Origin: Xanthostigma xanthostigma
Taxonomy: Eukaryota > Arthropoda > Insecta > Raphidioptera > Raphidiidae
Direction of reading: 5' to 3'
Length of the DNA stretch: 64,000 bases
NCBI GenBank assembly: GCA_963575645.1
Contig: OY754468.1
Coordinates: forward strand, 11,532,001-11,596,000
Below are positions 42,036 through 54,092 of the stretch, in pieces. Under the pieces are notes generated by a model that was not told the origin of the DNA, did not search any database, and saw nothing but the letters and a program-made list of their open reading frames with translations. The stretch's first letter is position 1. Each line of letters opens with the position of its first letter. Made by a program: the position numbers and the translations under genes.

Positions 42036-43401
42036 TGCGACGGTCTCGCAACGGTCTTAACTGTCTTTTTGTGTCAGGCCGGATCTGCTCGCCGGAGCCA
42101 GAGTTCAAGAACACGACAGTAGTAAAAATAAAATAAAAGAAATAAAAGATTCTGGTGTATTTTCTCAAATAATGTTTTATTAACAAAAATAATCAATGTA
42201 GTTTGTTCATAAACAAAAATAATCAATCGAAATTCATATTATTACATAGATCATGACAACCGGTAATACAAACATAAATCAATCAAAGTTCATGTTATTA
42301 CATAGATCATTACAATTGATTTTACAATCATTTTTACAAAATTATTACAAAGAAATTTATTAATACTAAACAAAAAGTGCTCTCGCAATGCACTCCAAAC
42401 TCGGTGTGCCAACTATAGCAGAAACGGAATGGACTAACCGCTATCGTTTCCACGACAGCACACTTAACTCAGTATGTGAACGGTAGATGACGGGACGATC
42501 TAACCGCTATCGTTTCCACGATAACACACTTAACTCAGTATGCGAACGGTAGATGGCAGGACGGTCTGACCGCTATCGTTTCCACGATAACACACTTAAC
42601 TCAGTGTGCGAACGGTAGGTGGCGGGACGGTCTGACCGTTATCGTTTCCACGATAACACACTTAACTCAGTATGCGAACGGTAGGTGGCGGGACGGTCTG
42701 ACCGTTATCGTTTCCACGATAACACACTTAACTCAGTATGCGAACGGTAGGTGGCAGGACGGTCTGACCGTTATCGTTTCCACGATAACACACTTAACTC
42801 AGTATGCGAACGGTAGATGGCAGGACGGTAACAGCTATTTTCACAAATAATACTTCTACTCGAAGTACTAACTGTTATCGGCAGGAACGGTAATAGCTAT
42901 GTTCACAAATAGTACGTCTACTCGAAGTACTAACGGTTATCGGCAGGAACGGTATCAGGTAACGGTATACTTATAGCCAGCAATGTAACTCCACTGCTTT
43001 CATAAGCTGGACCTTACTTCTTAACAAGCGAGAAGCGAAGTCACTGCAATCAGAGAGAACACGGCCTTATATACTGACCGCTGTTCCCCCACCAGAGCGA
43101 GAGTGCAGTGGTAATTAGTTCGGTCGCGTACGGTACACATTCGGAAAGCCGAACAGATAATCATAGTTCGCAACACAAATGGCTCGTCTGTTTTAGTAAA
43201 ACATATTATTTACCGCGGCGTTCACTGTTTTTATTAAAACTTAAAATCACTCTGGTTTAGCGGCATTTTAAAAGAAACAAAAACACTTTCTCTATGTTCA
43301 AATTATCAACATAAAAACACTTCAGTAATTAATTATGATTAAAGCAAAAAAATGAAACAAAAGTCTAATTATTAGTAGCGGCACTATTGTGTGCCGTTAC
43401 A
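42036..43401 (-). repeat. 5' LTR of element 3
   Basis: 1366 bp, matching 37068-38433 throughout as read, including all tandem units (offset 4968). This copy would drive transcription. Confidence 0.93.
43066..43073 (-). promoter_or_regulatory. TATA box in the 5' LTR
   Basis: TATATAAG on the minus strand, with a gcagtgact Inr-like stretch ~30 nt downstream. It precedes the tandem arrays, so these would be transcribed. Confidence 0.55.
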
Positions 43402-43405
43402 TGTT

Positions 43406-43760
43406 TTTAGGGAAAATCGACGCATGCTCAAAAAAGATATATGCTATTATAACGGTGTTTTTTTATATAATAATGATATACTATTTATAACGGCTTATTA
43501 TATTCTATTTATTTCTTCAATAACGTTTCGTTAAATTTTTTTTAACTTTATAGATTCGGAAATAATTTGAAAATAAAAAAAAATCAGCTGTCCTTTTGTT
43601 TTGTAGATCTGTCAGAAATGATCTTAAGCACGCTTTGATTTATTTTTAAATAACGTGAAACATATTACATCATGGCAATTAACAGCAAAATATCATATTG
43701 AATACTAGCCATTACCCGCGTCCCTTCACGCGATATCAGAAATTTAATTTTCTTAATTGC
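43406..43760 (+). repeat. dispersed repeat family A, right half
   Basis: It continues from 37067 (ttagggaaaatcgacgcatg) and ends with 'tactagccattacccgcgtc...cacgcgatatcag', an ending also seen near 47110-47150 (inverted) and 61620-61665. Confidence 0.7.
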
Positions 43761-43899
43761 ACTATATCAAATGTCAATATTTTTTAAGTTGGAATGGTCC
43801 CGTCGCCCAATTGGCTGGATTTTTTTATATTCACCAAGAAAAAAAACAGCTGTATATACCATAACATTGTAGATAATGCACTAAGTACACAGAAATTCG

Positions 43900-44180
43900 C
43901 TCGAAATGTGTGTGTGTGTGGGTGTATTCATAAAGATAATAATTAAGTAGATAATGTGCACGTCTGTATGTAGGTCGTCTCAAACATCATATTATACACA
44001 AAATAAACACGCTGCATACACAAGTAGCAAGAGCAAATGCAGCAGTCGGTGCATGAGTCTCAAACTCGACAGATTTACTCATCTTTCCTGCCCACTGTGC
44101 GGACGAAATAACAGCTTAAACGGTCAATTGCAGTGTTACTGTAAAAGAGACTGTTCTAAAAATAACAGCTTCCAGAATTA
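43900..44180. other. no gene supported
   Basis: A short gtgtgtgtgtggg run (43909-43922) precedes a 90-codon frame rich in serine and cysteine (43954-44226) that runs into the tandem array. I see no family match and do not call it. Confidence 0.3.
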
Positions 44181-44189
44181 TACTGTTCA

Positions 44190-44835
44190 AGTAATTAAAG
44201 AACATGTTCTTAAAGAATACGTTTAAAAAAACATACGTCATGTGGTCTTGCAGAAGAGATATTTTTAAAAACGTATCTTTACAAAACATTGTCTTGACTT
44301 TGTATGGAAGTGTTCTTAAATAGCACCATTATAAGAGAACATGTTCTTGAAGAATGCGGTTTAAAACATCTTCTTGATTTTTTATGAAAGTGTTCTTAAA
44401 GAGCACATTGCAAAATGACTAGTTCCTGAAGAGTGCGTTTTAAGACATGTTCATGATTTTGTAAGAAAGTGTTCTTAAAGACCACAATTATAAGAGAACA
44501 TGTTCTTGAAGAGTGTGATTTAAAACATCTTGATTTTGTATGAAAGTGTCCTTAAAGAACACGCTATAAAATGACAAGTTCCTGAAGAGTGCGTTTTAAA
44601 ACATGTTCATGATTTTATAAGAAATTATTCTTAAAGAGCACCATTATAAGAGAACATGTTCTTGGAAGGAGCGTTTTAATATGTTCTGGATTTTGTAATA
44701 GTGTTCTTAAAGAGCACATTGTAAAATGACAAGTTCCTAAAGAGTGCGTTTTAAAACATGTTTTTGATTTTGTAAAAAAGTGTTCTCAAAGAGCAAATTT
44801 TAAAAGAACATGTTCTTAAAGATGTAAACAACTTT
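44190..44835. repeat. higher-order tandem repeat of two alternating ~78-bp monomers
   Basis: A-type monomers carry agaacatgttctt (about 44336, 44494, 44650, 44806). B-type monomers carry atgacaagttcctgaag variants (about 44414, 44570, 44725). A to A and B to B spacing is ~155-158 bp; A to B is about half. The array decays on the left, and related gttcttaaagaac palindromes recur at 45390-45440. Confidence 0.8.
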
Positions 44836-46100
44836 TTAAGAATATTAGTGTTATATGTGTTAATAAAAACGTGTTCTTACAAAAGAGAATAGAGATTATT
44901 GAAGAACGCGTCCTTAGAGCATATATTTTCAAAAAAAGGCAAATGCGAGTAGAACTCGTAACCCTCTAAGGGTTATGACAAATTAATAAATAATATTTTT
45001 TTTACGTAATTTAGTCCGCATAAAATTAGGAATGATTTTCAGATTTTGTCACTTCCTTGTTAAAGATTCTAGGTCAACTGGAAGTATCCTGTAAGTTTTG
45101 ATGAGTCAAAATACGTAATTTTAGAAAAACCGTAGTTTTGTACCACACTGAGCTAGCCTGAATTGTTTGCAGGACTGTGGAATTGTGAGCCTTAGAGTAT
45201 TGGATATTAATTTCAACACGATACCCAAAGCCGTTCCTAAGAAAAAAACGTCTTAACGGACACAAACAGAAACAAAGTCACCCGATAAACGTTCCGTTTT
45301 TTTTTTATTCTGAGACACCTGTGACCCCTAAAAACAGATTATTTTGAAACAGTATTCCTAAATGTTTTTCACAACTGGTCATTCGAAATTTGTTCTTTTA
45401 GAATCTGTTCTTAAAGAACAAAATCTTAAATAACGCATTCCTAAAAAAACAGTTACTAAGTGAACAATTGCTTGCTTTTTTTGAAAATGGATACGAGAAA
45501 ACTATTAATGGAACATTCTTTTGCACTTCAAAATTTCAGAGGTAATTTTCATAGATTTTAGAACACATTACTTCTTTTTAGACAGGAACAGTAACGCTCT
45601 GTTATCCGAAAAGAACTGTTTCGTTCATCACTACACCCATGCATCGATTATCCAATTATTTTCAGCAGCTGCGAAATCGCGTAACCAATTTAATAATTTG
45701 ATAACGTGATATTATTATGTTGTATGTTGTAATATGGACTTGTTGTTACGGTTTTAAATTATATCAAGGTCATGATGTGATAAAACAAAACACTGTTATA
45801 AATAATGTGCAGTGTCCAAAAAAAAAAACTGTAATAAAAAAACGTCATAACAACACAAACTATGCTAGATTGGATAGCGCATTGTCAGAAAATTCGAGTT
45901 GACAACTGGCCTTAGATTGTGACCAATCTATTTATAATTTTTATGGACGTAGAAACAGTTTGTGGTCGTTATCAAATGCAGAATGCAACGATTCGCACAG
46001 GAAAACACAACAAACAAGAACGTTCAGAAGTTCGATTAAAAACCGGACGCAAAAATGCCCCAAATAGAGTGGGTAACCGGGCGAATTAAATACTGTATTA
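44836..46100. other. AT-rich sequence, no gene seen
   Basis: Short frames (up to 63 codons) lack recognisable motifs. A few palindromic ttcttaaagaac remnants of the neighbouring array lie near 45400-45430. Confidence 0.4.
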
Positions 46101-46105
46101 TTTTA

Positions 46106-46530
46106 TCATTCCAACCCACAAGTGGGGAATGGTACTAGTTTAGGTCAAAAATCATTTTTCAAAAATTTTACAATATCTTTCCGTTTTGAGGTCCCCCGAA
46201 TCTAAAAAACATATTTTTGGAAAAACTCTGCGTCTGTTTGTGAACACGATACAGGTCAAACGGATGAGCGGATTAAAACCAAATTTTGGGAGGATGTTTG
46301 GTATGCAAATATGAAAAGCCCTATTGTTTTTGGGGAAAATTGGCGCATGCGCAGAAGAGATATATGCTATAACGGTGTTTTTTTACATTATAATGGTATA
46401 CTTTCCGTAACGGCTTATTCTATTTTTTTTTCAAGAAAGTTTCGTTAAAATTTTTTTTTCTAAACTTTATAGTTTCGGAAATATTTTGAAAATAAAAAAA
46501 AAATTAGCCACTCTTTTGTTTTATGGATCT
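46106..46530 (+). repeat. dispersed repeat family A, full copy
   Basis: From tcattccaacccacaagtgg through gcgcatgcgcagaagagata to 'actcttttgttttatggatc'. Confidence 0.7.
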
Positions 46531-47859
46531 GTCAGAAATAAACTAGTTCAGCATGCTTTGATTAATTTTTTGCATGACATTACTATGTTGAGAAGACATT
46601 ATTGCAGATAACAAATAATAAAATAAAAAATTTCGCAGTCTGATGCAAAAAATATTTACACCTGTCTCACCAGTACAATTATGGCGTTGGATTCATGACG
46701 TCATTAGCACTGGCCAGTATACTGGGTTATATTTCGGAACACACCCTCTATATGCAATAAATTAAACGGAAAAAAGGAAAGGAAAAAAAAAACAAGAACG
46801 TATCGAACACGTTCCGTGGTAACCTTAGCTTGTTCACCAGCAGCTGAACAATCGACTAAGTAAGTATAATGCACCGAGAACGTTCAATGTTAACATTAAA
46901 AAAAAAAAACGCAAAAATATTCAGTCATTAGCATTTGCAGGTATGTATTTAATCTGTGACCTAAAAGCAAAACCGCTTATGTCAATATCTTCAAACAGAT
47001 ATTTTTGACGTGGTGTTGCCAGAAAGTGTGATATTTGTCGCTGAAAATTTTAAGAAAATGCTGGTTTACCCGTTAAGACTAAAAATATTGTTTATAAAAG
47101 AGATTAAAAATTTTTGATATCGCGTGAGGTGAAGCGGGTAATGGCTAGTATTCAATATGATATTTGCAATTCGTTGCCATGGTTATCACATAATATGTTC
47201 CGCGTTATGTACAAATTAATCAAAGAATGCTTAACTAGTTCCTAACAGATCTACAAAACAAAAGAACAGCTGATTTTTTTGACGTGATAACGTCTTATAA
47301 ATTGATGAATCACCAATCTTATAAATTGATGAAACACCGGCTGCATGCACGAAAAAGTGTAACGTTCCTAACGTTCCGCCTGACCCTGTGCGTGCTTTTC
47401 TCGAAAACGGCCCTAACGATTTGGATGAAATTTACTGAAAAGGGATTTTGGGGGGCAAAAAATCGTTTTAGCTAGGTCTCATCTCTCGAAAAAATCGTTT
47501 TCATACAAATTTTATCATTATAAAAATCAATTTTTTGACGTATGAAAATACTTAAATATTGTAAGTAGGTTTTGGAATTTTATATAAACAGTGAAACAAT
47601 TGTTTTCAAAATATTATGACAATTAATCTTTGAGACTTAAAATAAATACGAAAGAAAGAAAGTTAAAAAAAACAATTCTTATTATAGGTGGTGAGTATTT
47701 TAATACATAAAATTAACCTAAATTTGAAGCGAAAGATGCAATTTCATAGATTCGAATTATTATAATTATTACATATATTATGTAGAATTTAGGTTATGTA
47801 TTACGGAATACGTTATCACGTAAAACTATCGTCCGTAAACCGACTTTACAGACAACCAA
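46531..47859. other. repeat-rich, no gene seen
   Basis: It holds an inverted family A tail near 47110-47280 and a stretch at 47370-47510 (aacggccctaacgatttgga) that looks like a dispersed repeat. No coding sequence is supported. Confidence 0.4.
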
Positions 47860-48235
47860 TTTTTTTAAATATTTCCGAAACTATTAAGTTTTTTTAACGA
47901 AACTTTTTTGAAAAAAATAAATAGAATAACAAGTTGTTATAAAAAGTATACTATTGTTATATAAAAAAAAATCGTTATAGCATATATCTCTCCTGCCATA
48001 TGCACCGATTTTCCCTAAAAACAATAGGGCTCTTTATATTTGCATACCAAACATCCTCCCAAAATTTGGTTTCAATCCGCTCATCCGCTTGACCTGTATT
48101 GTGCTCACAGACAAACAGATTCACAGAGTTTTTCCAAAAATATGTTTTTTAGATTCAAGGAACTTCAAAACGAAAAGATATTGTAAAATATTAAAAAGTG
48201 ATTTTTGACCTAAGCTATTGATACCATTAACGTCT
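47860..48235 (-). repeat. dispersed repeat family A, inverted copy
   Basis: From 'tatttccgaaactattaag' to 'tttttgacctaagctattga' on the plus strand; it matches the 20690-21085 copy in the same orientation. Confidence 0.7.
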
Positions 48236-48237
48236 GA

Positions 48238-48440
48238 ATAGAACTCTTCAAATAAATAAAGTTATCGACCAATATTTGCAGACTGTCTATTGACAAAAAA
48301 TTATAATTCAATAGATCACGTTTCGGTCCGGACTTCAGAAATAATCTAAAAAATACAAAAACGTCATTTATTGATTTATTGAATTATAATTTTTTGTCAA
48401 TATACAGTGTGAAAAAATTGGTCGATAATTTTATTTATTA
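48238..48440. repeat. hammerhead-associated inverted pair, core deleted
   Basis: Arms aaataaagttatcgaccaat... (48252) and ...ggtcgataattttatttatt (48440) remain. The centre keeps only acgtttcggtccgg and ttcagaaat pieces. Confidence 0.6.
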
Positions 48441-48472
48441 GTAGATACCATTCCCCACTTGTGGGTTGGAAT

Positions 48473-49040
48473 CAGCGTTGCCAGTTTTTTTTTTTTGCCA
48501 AGTCGGGATTTTGGAACTCTTTGAGTGAAAACAGCGGGATTCTTTCGTCGAAAGCGGGACATAGTAAAAAAACGTATATAATCAGAAGTTTTCAAATATT
48601 TATCTTTTTATTTGAATTAAAATTACGTTTACGTGACAATAGATAGCAAAAATAGCCATAGAAAATGTATTTTAATAAAAATATAATACTTATTTTAAAT
48701 CAGATTTACTCTATCGTTAAATAGTTAAGTCTTATTCGTCTTCAGAATAAAAAAAAAAAAAAAAAACAGAAATCAAAATCAAAAAAGTTTTATTCATTAG
48801 AAAAATATGGCGTTTCAAACAATAGTCTGTGGAGTGAGTGTTACAAATTGCAACTTACAATAAGAGAGTAATTTTATTTTTAAGAATTACTTATTCATAT
48901 TTCTGTGAAGACTTAACTTCTTTTAAACGCACGGTCGAGTTATCCCCGAAAAGCGGAACTGAGCCTGTCCCGCGCGGGACATTTAATTTTGATTTAAAAA
49001 TCGGGACATCCCGCCAAAATCGGGACGTCTGGCAACGCTG
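48473..49040. mobile_element. hAT miniature element in family A's terminal hairpin
   Basis: 12-bp perfect inverted ends cagcgttgccag / ctggcaacgctg and a perfect 8-bp duplication gttggaat (48465-48472 and 49041-49048). 568 bp. Internal cgggacat/atcccgcc motifs repeat. The small frames are not transposase. Confidence 0.92.
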
Positions 49041-49104
49041 GTTGGAATGGTAAAATCTGTCTGGGAAATTCCACATAGACAGTTTAGAGTCGCAGCTTCA
49101 GATC

Positions 49105-49271
49105 TATATATATGTTACCGGCCAAACCCGATTTCAGGACAAACTAGTTTGGCCTAGGCCAAACTAGTTCTACAAACCAGTTTGGCCTAGGCCAAACTAG
49201 TTTGTCCTAGTATGAATAGTAGGCCAAACTAGTTTATCCTGAAATCGGGTTTGGCCGGTAACATATATATA
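49105..49271. mobile_element. 167-bp foldback element with nested palindromes
   Basis: ~50-bp near-perfect terminal inverted repeats (tatatatatgttaccggcca... and inverse). The centre is made of repeated ccaaactagtttgg, itself a 14-bp palindrome, joined by ggcctaggcc. Confidence 0.85.
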
Positions 49272-49610
49272 TAATATATAAAAGTACCTATCTTTATAAT
49301 ACCTATTATCTGCATAATATTATATAAATATATACAATACTAGTAAAAGTGATCAGAGATCAAATAAAAAAAAGCCACACAGCAGACGATTGGCCTGATT
49401 CAAGGCTTCCATTCGAAGTGCAACGTCTCCTAGACATCATTTGTTTGCTAGTCTAACTCGTTATATGCAAATATTTTCCAAAAGTCTTAATTAATTTTAT
49501 TCACTAGTTACTTTTTTGCACATTATTTTCTAATTTATGTATCTCTACCGGCAGAATTTTAGCTTTCAAGTTTTAACTTTTGACTACAAAGTTATTTGGC
49601 AGTTTTTACC

Positions 49611-49665
49611 ATTCCAACCCACAAGTGGGGAATGGTACTAGTTTACGTCAAAAATCACTTTCAAA
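49611..49665 (+). repeat. dispersed repeat family A, 5' end only
   Basis: ccattccaacccacaagtgg and 'gtcaaaaatcactt' are present; the repeat is then replaced by the inverted repeat that follows. Confidence 0.6.
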
Positions 49666-49675
49666 AATAACTAAA

Positions 49676-49837
49676 AAATATTGAAAAAACCGTGTTTTTC
49701 GTTTTTAATTTTTTTCTCCTGCAAATTACAGCTTATTTAGGACATAGAAAGGTAAGTCTCCTGAAAATTTCATGAAAAAAAATCATTTTTGCAGGAGAAA
49801 AAAATTAAAAACGAAAAACACGGTTTTTTCAATATTT
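49676..49837. repeat. inverted repeat with 50-bp perfect arms
   Basis: Arms 49676-49725 and 49788-49837 are exact reverse complements (aaatattgaaaaaaccgtgt...) around a 62-nt spacer. Confidence 0.88.
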
Positions 49838-49899
49838 CTTTGAATCTTTAAGGTTATGTGAAAAAGTTATATTCATAAAAGTTGTAGATCCTTTTAATA

Positions 49900-50860
49900 C
49901 CTACAACATTGCCATACAACATTTTTCGATTGGAGGTCAACTTTCGCCGGAAATAACAAAAAAACGCGTTTGACCCCTAAAATGCAATCCCCACAGCCCT
50001 CCGGCCTTTTACGCATTTGAATTTTTGGTTTCTGTATTTTTGACGGCAGTTTCTTCCCTTCCTCATCATTCGTTTTCTGTTATTAATTTTGTCCTTGTCA
50101 AAAGCTAACTTCACTGGTCTATTAACTGATAAACAAATTAAAAAAAAATAGTTTCGGCAGGATTTTCGCAGGCAACCTTAGCAATCTTTCTTAATTGTGG
50201 TCTTAACTATCATCCCTAATTTTTTCGTTCGTCCACCTTATGACGACACATTTTCTGCAGCCGTCTCTTGGACTATTACGTAATACTTGAATGGCCCCTA
50301 AGTATTAAATTAAAAATTAGGTAAAAAATGTACAAATTCTGTGCAAAATTTGATTGTGGAAAAATTATAACAAAGATTTGAATATACAGAAATATATAGC
50401 TGTGTTTATTCGATGTCTCTCAGCTCAGTGGACGGCGAGTAACGCGTTAAATATTTCCTAAAACCAAACCAATTATTTAATATATTATTGATAATCAATA
50501 ATTATATAAATGACCGTATCGTTTCGAGTTGCCGTATTACAAATTAATTAATTAATAGCATTTACAACTATGTAATTTTTAAGTCGTATATTTTATCATA
50601 TTTTATATTATGTCGCCTTTTTATCCATCATCAAAAACTTTTTTTTTTTTTTGGGATGTTAACTTATATTTGAATTAATATCACAATGTAATATGTAAAT
50701 ATGTGTGTGTATATAGTCACATTTTATTTTCCGTTTTTTAATAAAACTCTTTTATACTTTGTGTTTATGTGTATAAAACCTATGGAGCAGTGTTTTTCAA
50801 CCAGAGCCGAACTTTTATTTTTTTTTGTTCTGTATCTAGTATACTAATATTATAAAGAGG
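49900..50860. other. AT-rich sequence, no gene seen
   Basis: Homopolymer runs and one gtgtgtgtatat run (50703-50714). No feature can be supported. Confidence 0.4.
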
Positions 50861-50869
50861 TGAAGTCTG

Positions 50870-51066
50870 GATGTAGGAGATCTCCGAAACTACTCATCCG
50901 ATTTCAAAAAAATGTACACTATATTTAGAATGGACATAGGCTATATGTTATTGCGTTAAAATAAATCGCTTTTCGCTTTCGCAACGTAAGTCGACGAAAA
51001 AACGGTGGCAATCTATTTTGCGCAAAGCCGGATTGGGCAGCATTTACGAAAAATTCAACTGATGAC
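50870..51066 (+). repeat. dispersed repeat D, near full copy
   Basis: It runs from 'gagatctccgaaactactca' through 'gcaacgtaagtcgacgaaaa' to 'gcgcaaagccgg'. It shows the uninterrupted target sequence used by gypsy element 2. Confidence 0.65.
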
Positions 51067-51074
51067 GCTGCAAT

Positions 51075-51578
51075 TAGGGTTGCTAGGTTTTACGGTCGTA
51101 TCCGGCCAAATATTTAAGGACCTGTCCGGCTTTTGGTCTGTGTACTTTTGATTATAGATTTTTGGATATTTTTTAAGAGTTTCAAATTGCTATTTTTTAA
51201 TAAAGATCTTTATGTTTTTATCCAAAAATATGGGTATAGTTTTAATTTGATTAATGAGAACTTTAAGTTTTTTGTATTTTGTTAAAAGAGAGCTATATTT
51301 GTTTGTTTGTTTTTTTAATTTATCTACTAATAGTCTACACTCTACAGAATACTGAACATTTTTCACTTCATCAATTTCGTATAAGGCATAAATAGGTAGG
51401 ACTGTTTGTTGAATGTTGTTAATTTTGTAACAAAACTGTGATTCATTATTAAATAATAATTAATAAACAACTTTAATGCGAACCTAACAGAGTTTTTTTT
51501 ATTATAAATGAGAAGTCGGCTTTAAAAACGTATGTCTAGCTTCTAATGGCTTTTGCATTTTAGGGCCTGGCAACCCTA
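51075..51578. mobile_element. hAT miniature element
   Basis: Ends tagggttgctagg / cctggcaacccta (one mismatch) with a perfect 8-bp duplication gctgcaat (51067-51074 and 51579-51586). 504 bp, non-coding. Confidence 0.9.
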
Positions 51579-51597
51579 GCTGCAATCTAAAATGTAA

Positions 51598-51700
51598 AAT
51601 AGTGAATATAGCAGATTTCAGATGATTGCAAAACGAATAAAAATTGGTAAATATTATTGAAAGCATTTGCAATTCAATAATATTTACCAATATTCACTAT
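51598..51700. repeat. compound hairpin
   Basis: Outer 10-bp arms atagtgaata / tattcactat enclose inner perfect 19-bp arms (51643-51661 and 51673-51691). Confidence 0.75.
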
Positions 51701-52256
51701 CGAACACTGCTGTATATAATTTAAATCTAATTTTTATTCGTATTGCAATAACACATCACTTGACATCTGTCATATTCACTATTTAACATTTTTCTCAATA
51801 ATTAATATATCTTACTTCAATCCTTTTCTTATTGTTTAATTAAAATTGTTTGCATGCACATTAAAAATCAGTTTTCAATCACGCCAAAGAAGTGCAACTT
51901 CTTACGAGCGAACATAAGTACAAGCACCCGTTTTTTTTTCGAATCGAGTTAGGAAACGCCAGTTCGAAACAAAATGTTGAACTGTCATAGATACTCATAT
52001 ATGTGGAAATGTACAGTCAGCGTACAGAAGTAAATAATGTGTTATACGTTTAATTTGCTTTTTCGTATCATAATATCCCGTACTTCATGTTCATATTATG
52101 GAATGTAAGTTGTTGTTAGTATGTGGTGAAAACACCAGACGGCATTAAATTTTTACGTCGACACAAATATGTTTTATATTAAATTTTTCGAATGTAATAT
52201 GTTTATCCCTGTACCTACACTGTACGGAGTGTCCCAAACTAGGACATTTACAAAAA

Positions 52257-52360
52257 TTCAGATCTTTGATTAACGTCCGAATAGAACTCTTCAAATAAAT
52301 AAAATTGTCGACCAATTTTTTTCAGACTATATATTGACAATTTTATTTATTTGAACATTT
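52257..52360. repeat. hammerhead-associated repeat, truncated
   Basis: The family's tctttgattaacgtccgaat and attgtcgaccaatttttttc blocks are present; the core is missing, and a short inverted end aattttatttatttgaa follows. Confidence 0.6.
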
Positions 52361-52374
52361 AAAAAACATATATA

Positions 52375-52896
52375 CAGAATGATTTTTTAGTTGATTCTTC
52401 TTTTTTAACAGCGTGTAGAAAACAAATAGACGAACAAATATTTCAAGTAATTTTTTATCAAAACTCAAAAATAAGAAAGAAACAGCCTTTCAAAGTTTAA
52501 TTACATTTTTTTAAATTCTATTTAATTCAAAAGCCCGTTTAACACACGCGAAGTAATGATGTTACGAATCGAAAATGCATCCCAAATAATTCGCGGAAGG
52601 CCCTTATGGCTACTACGAGGGTGTACAGAAGCATGGTTACGACGCACGCATCTTTGTGTTCAACAAAATGGGGACAACTTCGAACAATTTCTGTGAATAC
52701 TTGATAATGACATAACATATTGCCATAGTGACATAACAACGCCAGGACCGACCTCAAAATATAAAATTTAATAAAACTTTCAAAGTGCGTTTCTCTTTCA
52801 TTTTTAAGTTTTGATAAAAAAGTCACTGAAATATTTGTTTATCTATTTGATTTCTACACGCTGTTAAAAAAAAGAATCAATTTAAAAATCACCATG
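52375..52896 (+). mobile_element. TA-flanked DNA element with transposase remnant, copy 2
   Basis: It matches 4691-5203 end to end, with TA at 52373-52374 and 52897-52898. The internal plus-strand frame again reads NASQIIRGRPLWLL...RTHLCVQQNGDNFEQFL, then a stop. The conserved C-terminal fragment in both copies means the deletion preceded their spread. Confidence 0.65.
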
Positions 52897-52898
52897 TA

Positions 52899-53612
52899 TG
52901 TTATCGTTATTTAGAGAAAGACGAACGCTTCTCTCTCATATTGTATGTTGTCATCACTACATTGTATTGTTACAATCTCCCCGTTGGCACAACAAAACAT
53001 TTCGTGAGACGACAATTAGCTCGTCATTCTAACAATGAGACACATGTTGTTGTGGGAGACAACAATCGACTTGATTGTTGTTCTAACAATATGCGTAGGT
53101 AAAAAGGGTTTTGTTGCCAAACTCCAGACAACAATGAAGGCAAGAAAGGAAATAACGATCCAGCGCTTATATAAACCACAGGATAGCTCACATACGACAC
53201 AGTCATGATATGACAGTCATACGGGAACAGTGATACATTGTGTTTCATCGAGTGAAGAATCGACATATATTAACAGTCAGTGAACAGTGCTGAGGTAACT
53301 GCTAAGATAAATAAATAAATGAACTGTGTAAATAATCGTGTACGAAATAAATAGAACTGTATATAGTTAATAAATAAGTGTGTTAAATAAATTTTGGTGT
53401 GTTTCCGTGTTGTAAATAATCTTGAGTATATAGTTGTATAGTGACTTTGTATTCCCCATTACTTATTCCATTATCTTATTAGTTAGAGCTGTTGTTTTGT
53501 TTCTGTTAAGTTAAAGAAGTACTTTCTGTTTGTTTGTTTATCTGTTCTGTTAACGTTTTGTTATTACTCTAAATAAATATTTTCCATTACGAATTAGAAC
53601 AGTTTTGTTACA
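52899..53612 (+). mobile_element. candidate solo LTR
   Basis: It starts tgttatcg and ends tttgttaca. It has a TATA box ttatataaa (about 53167-53175) and an aataaatatttt poly(A)-type signal (53571-53582) in LTR-like positions. gtat occurs at 52896-52899 and 53613-53616, a possible 4-bp duplication if the LTR starts one base later. No second LTR or internal region is present. Confidence 0.5.
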
Positions 53613-53616
53613 GTAT

Positions 53617-54080
53617 TAACTAATGCTAGGTCCATTTATATATTTAACGTCTTTGGACACGCTGTACGCATATAACGTAACTGTGACGTTCGTGTCGGAG
53701 TGCCAAGGGAAAGGGACATTTATCTTGATCGATATACTAGGGTCGTGTCGTCCGCTATCTCCTCTACATTCTGCTTTCATTCATATACCATCGGCCATTA
53801 TTATAATACAAGTAGAACATAACTCGACATTTACACTTGACATTAATGTATTTTATCGTGTGGACCGAGGCTTTACACTCGATGCCGCGAGGTGGTGATA
53901 CTGCTATTATTTTTTAAACTTGGATTGTTTATAAACTAAAGCGACCCACCAACGATACAGTAATAGCATCGGTACGCCACAAATTCAACTTTCATAAATC
54001 AAATTTTTTGTTTCAAATTTAGCTTTTTTTATTCGAGGCTTCGCTCGCGTCCATATTTCAACATAAACCCTTCCTGACAG
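53617..54080. other. unassigned sequence
   Basis: A 91-codon plus-strand frame (53623-53898) carries no motif I recognise, and the region has no repeat match within the window. I do not call a gene. Confidence 0.3.
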
Positions 54081-54092
54081 ATCACATAATTA

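Larger units (their letters stand above)
37068..43401 (-). mobile_element. Ty3/gypsy element 3, RT-deleted, with 1366-bp LTRs
   Basis: LTRs 37068-38433 and 42036-43401 are both 1366 bp and I see no differences on line-by-line reading. A 4-bp duplication tgtt flanks it (37064-37067 and 43402-43405), inside repeat family A. The interior holds a polypurine tract, a single ORF (38397-41927) and a tRNA-Lys primer site (42018-42035). The lineage differs from the elements at 7.4-18.5 kb. Confidence 0.95.

Noticed and set aside
43954-44226. 90-codon serine/cysteine-rich ORF
   Set aside because: It runs into the tandem array and has no conserved cysteine spacing that I can recognise.
53623-53898. 91-codon ORF as a host gene
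   Set aside because: No motif and no splice or promoter support. It directly follows a candidate solo LTR.
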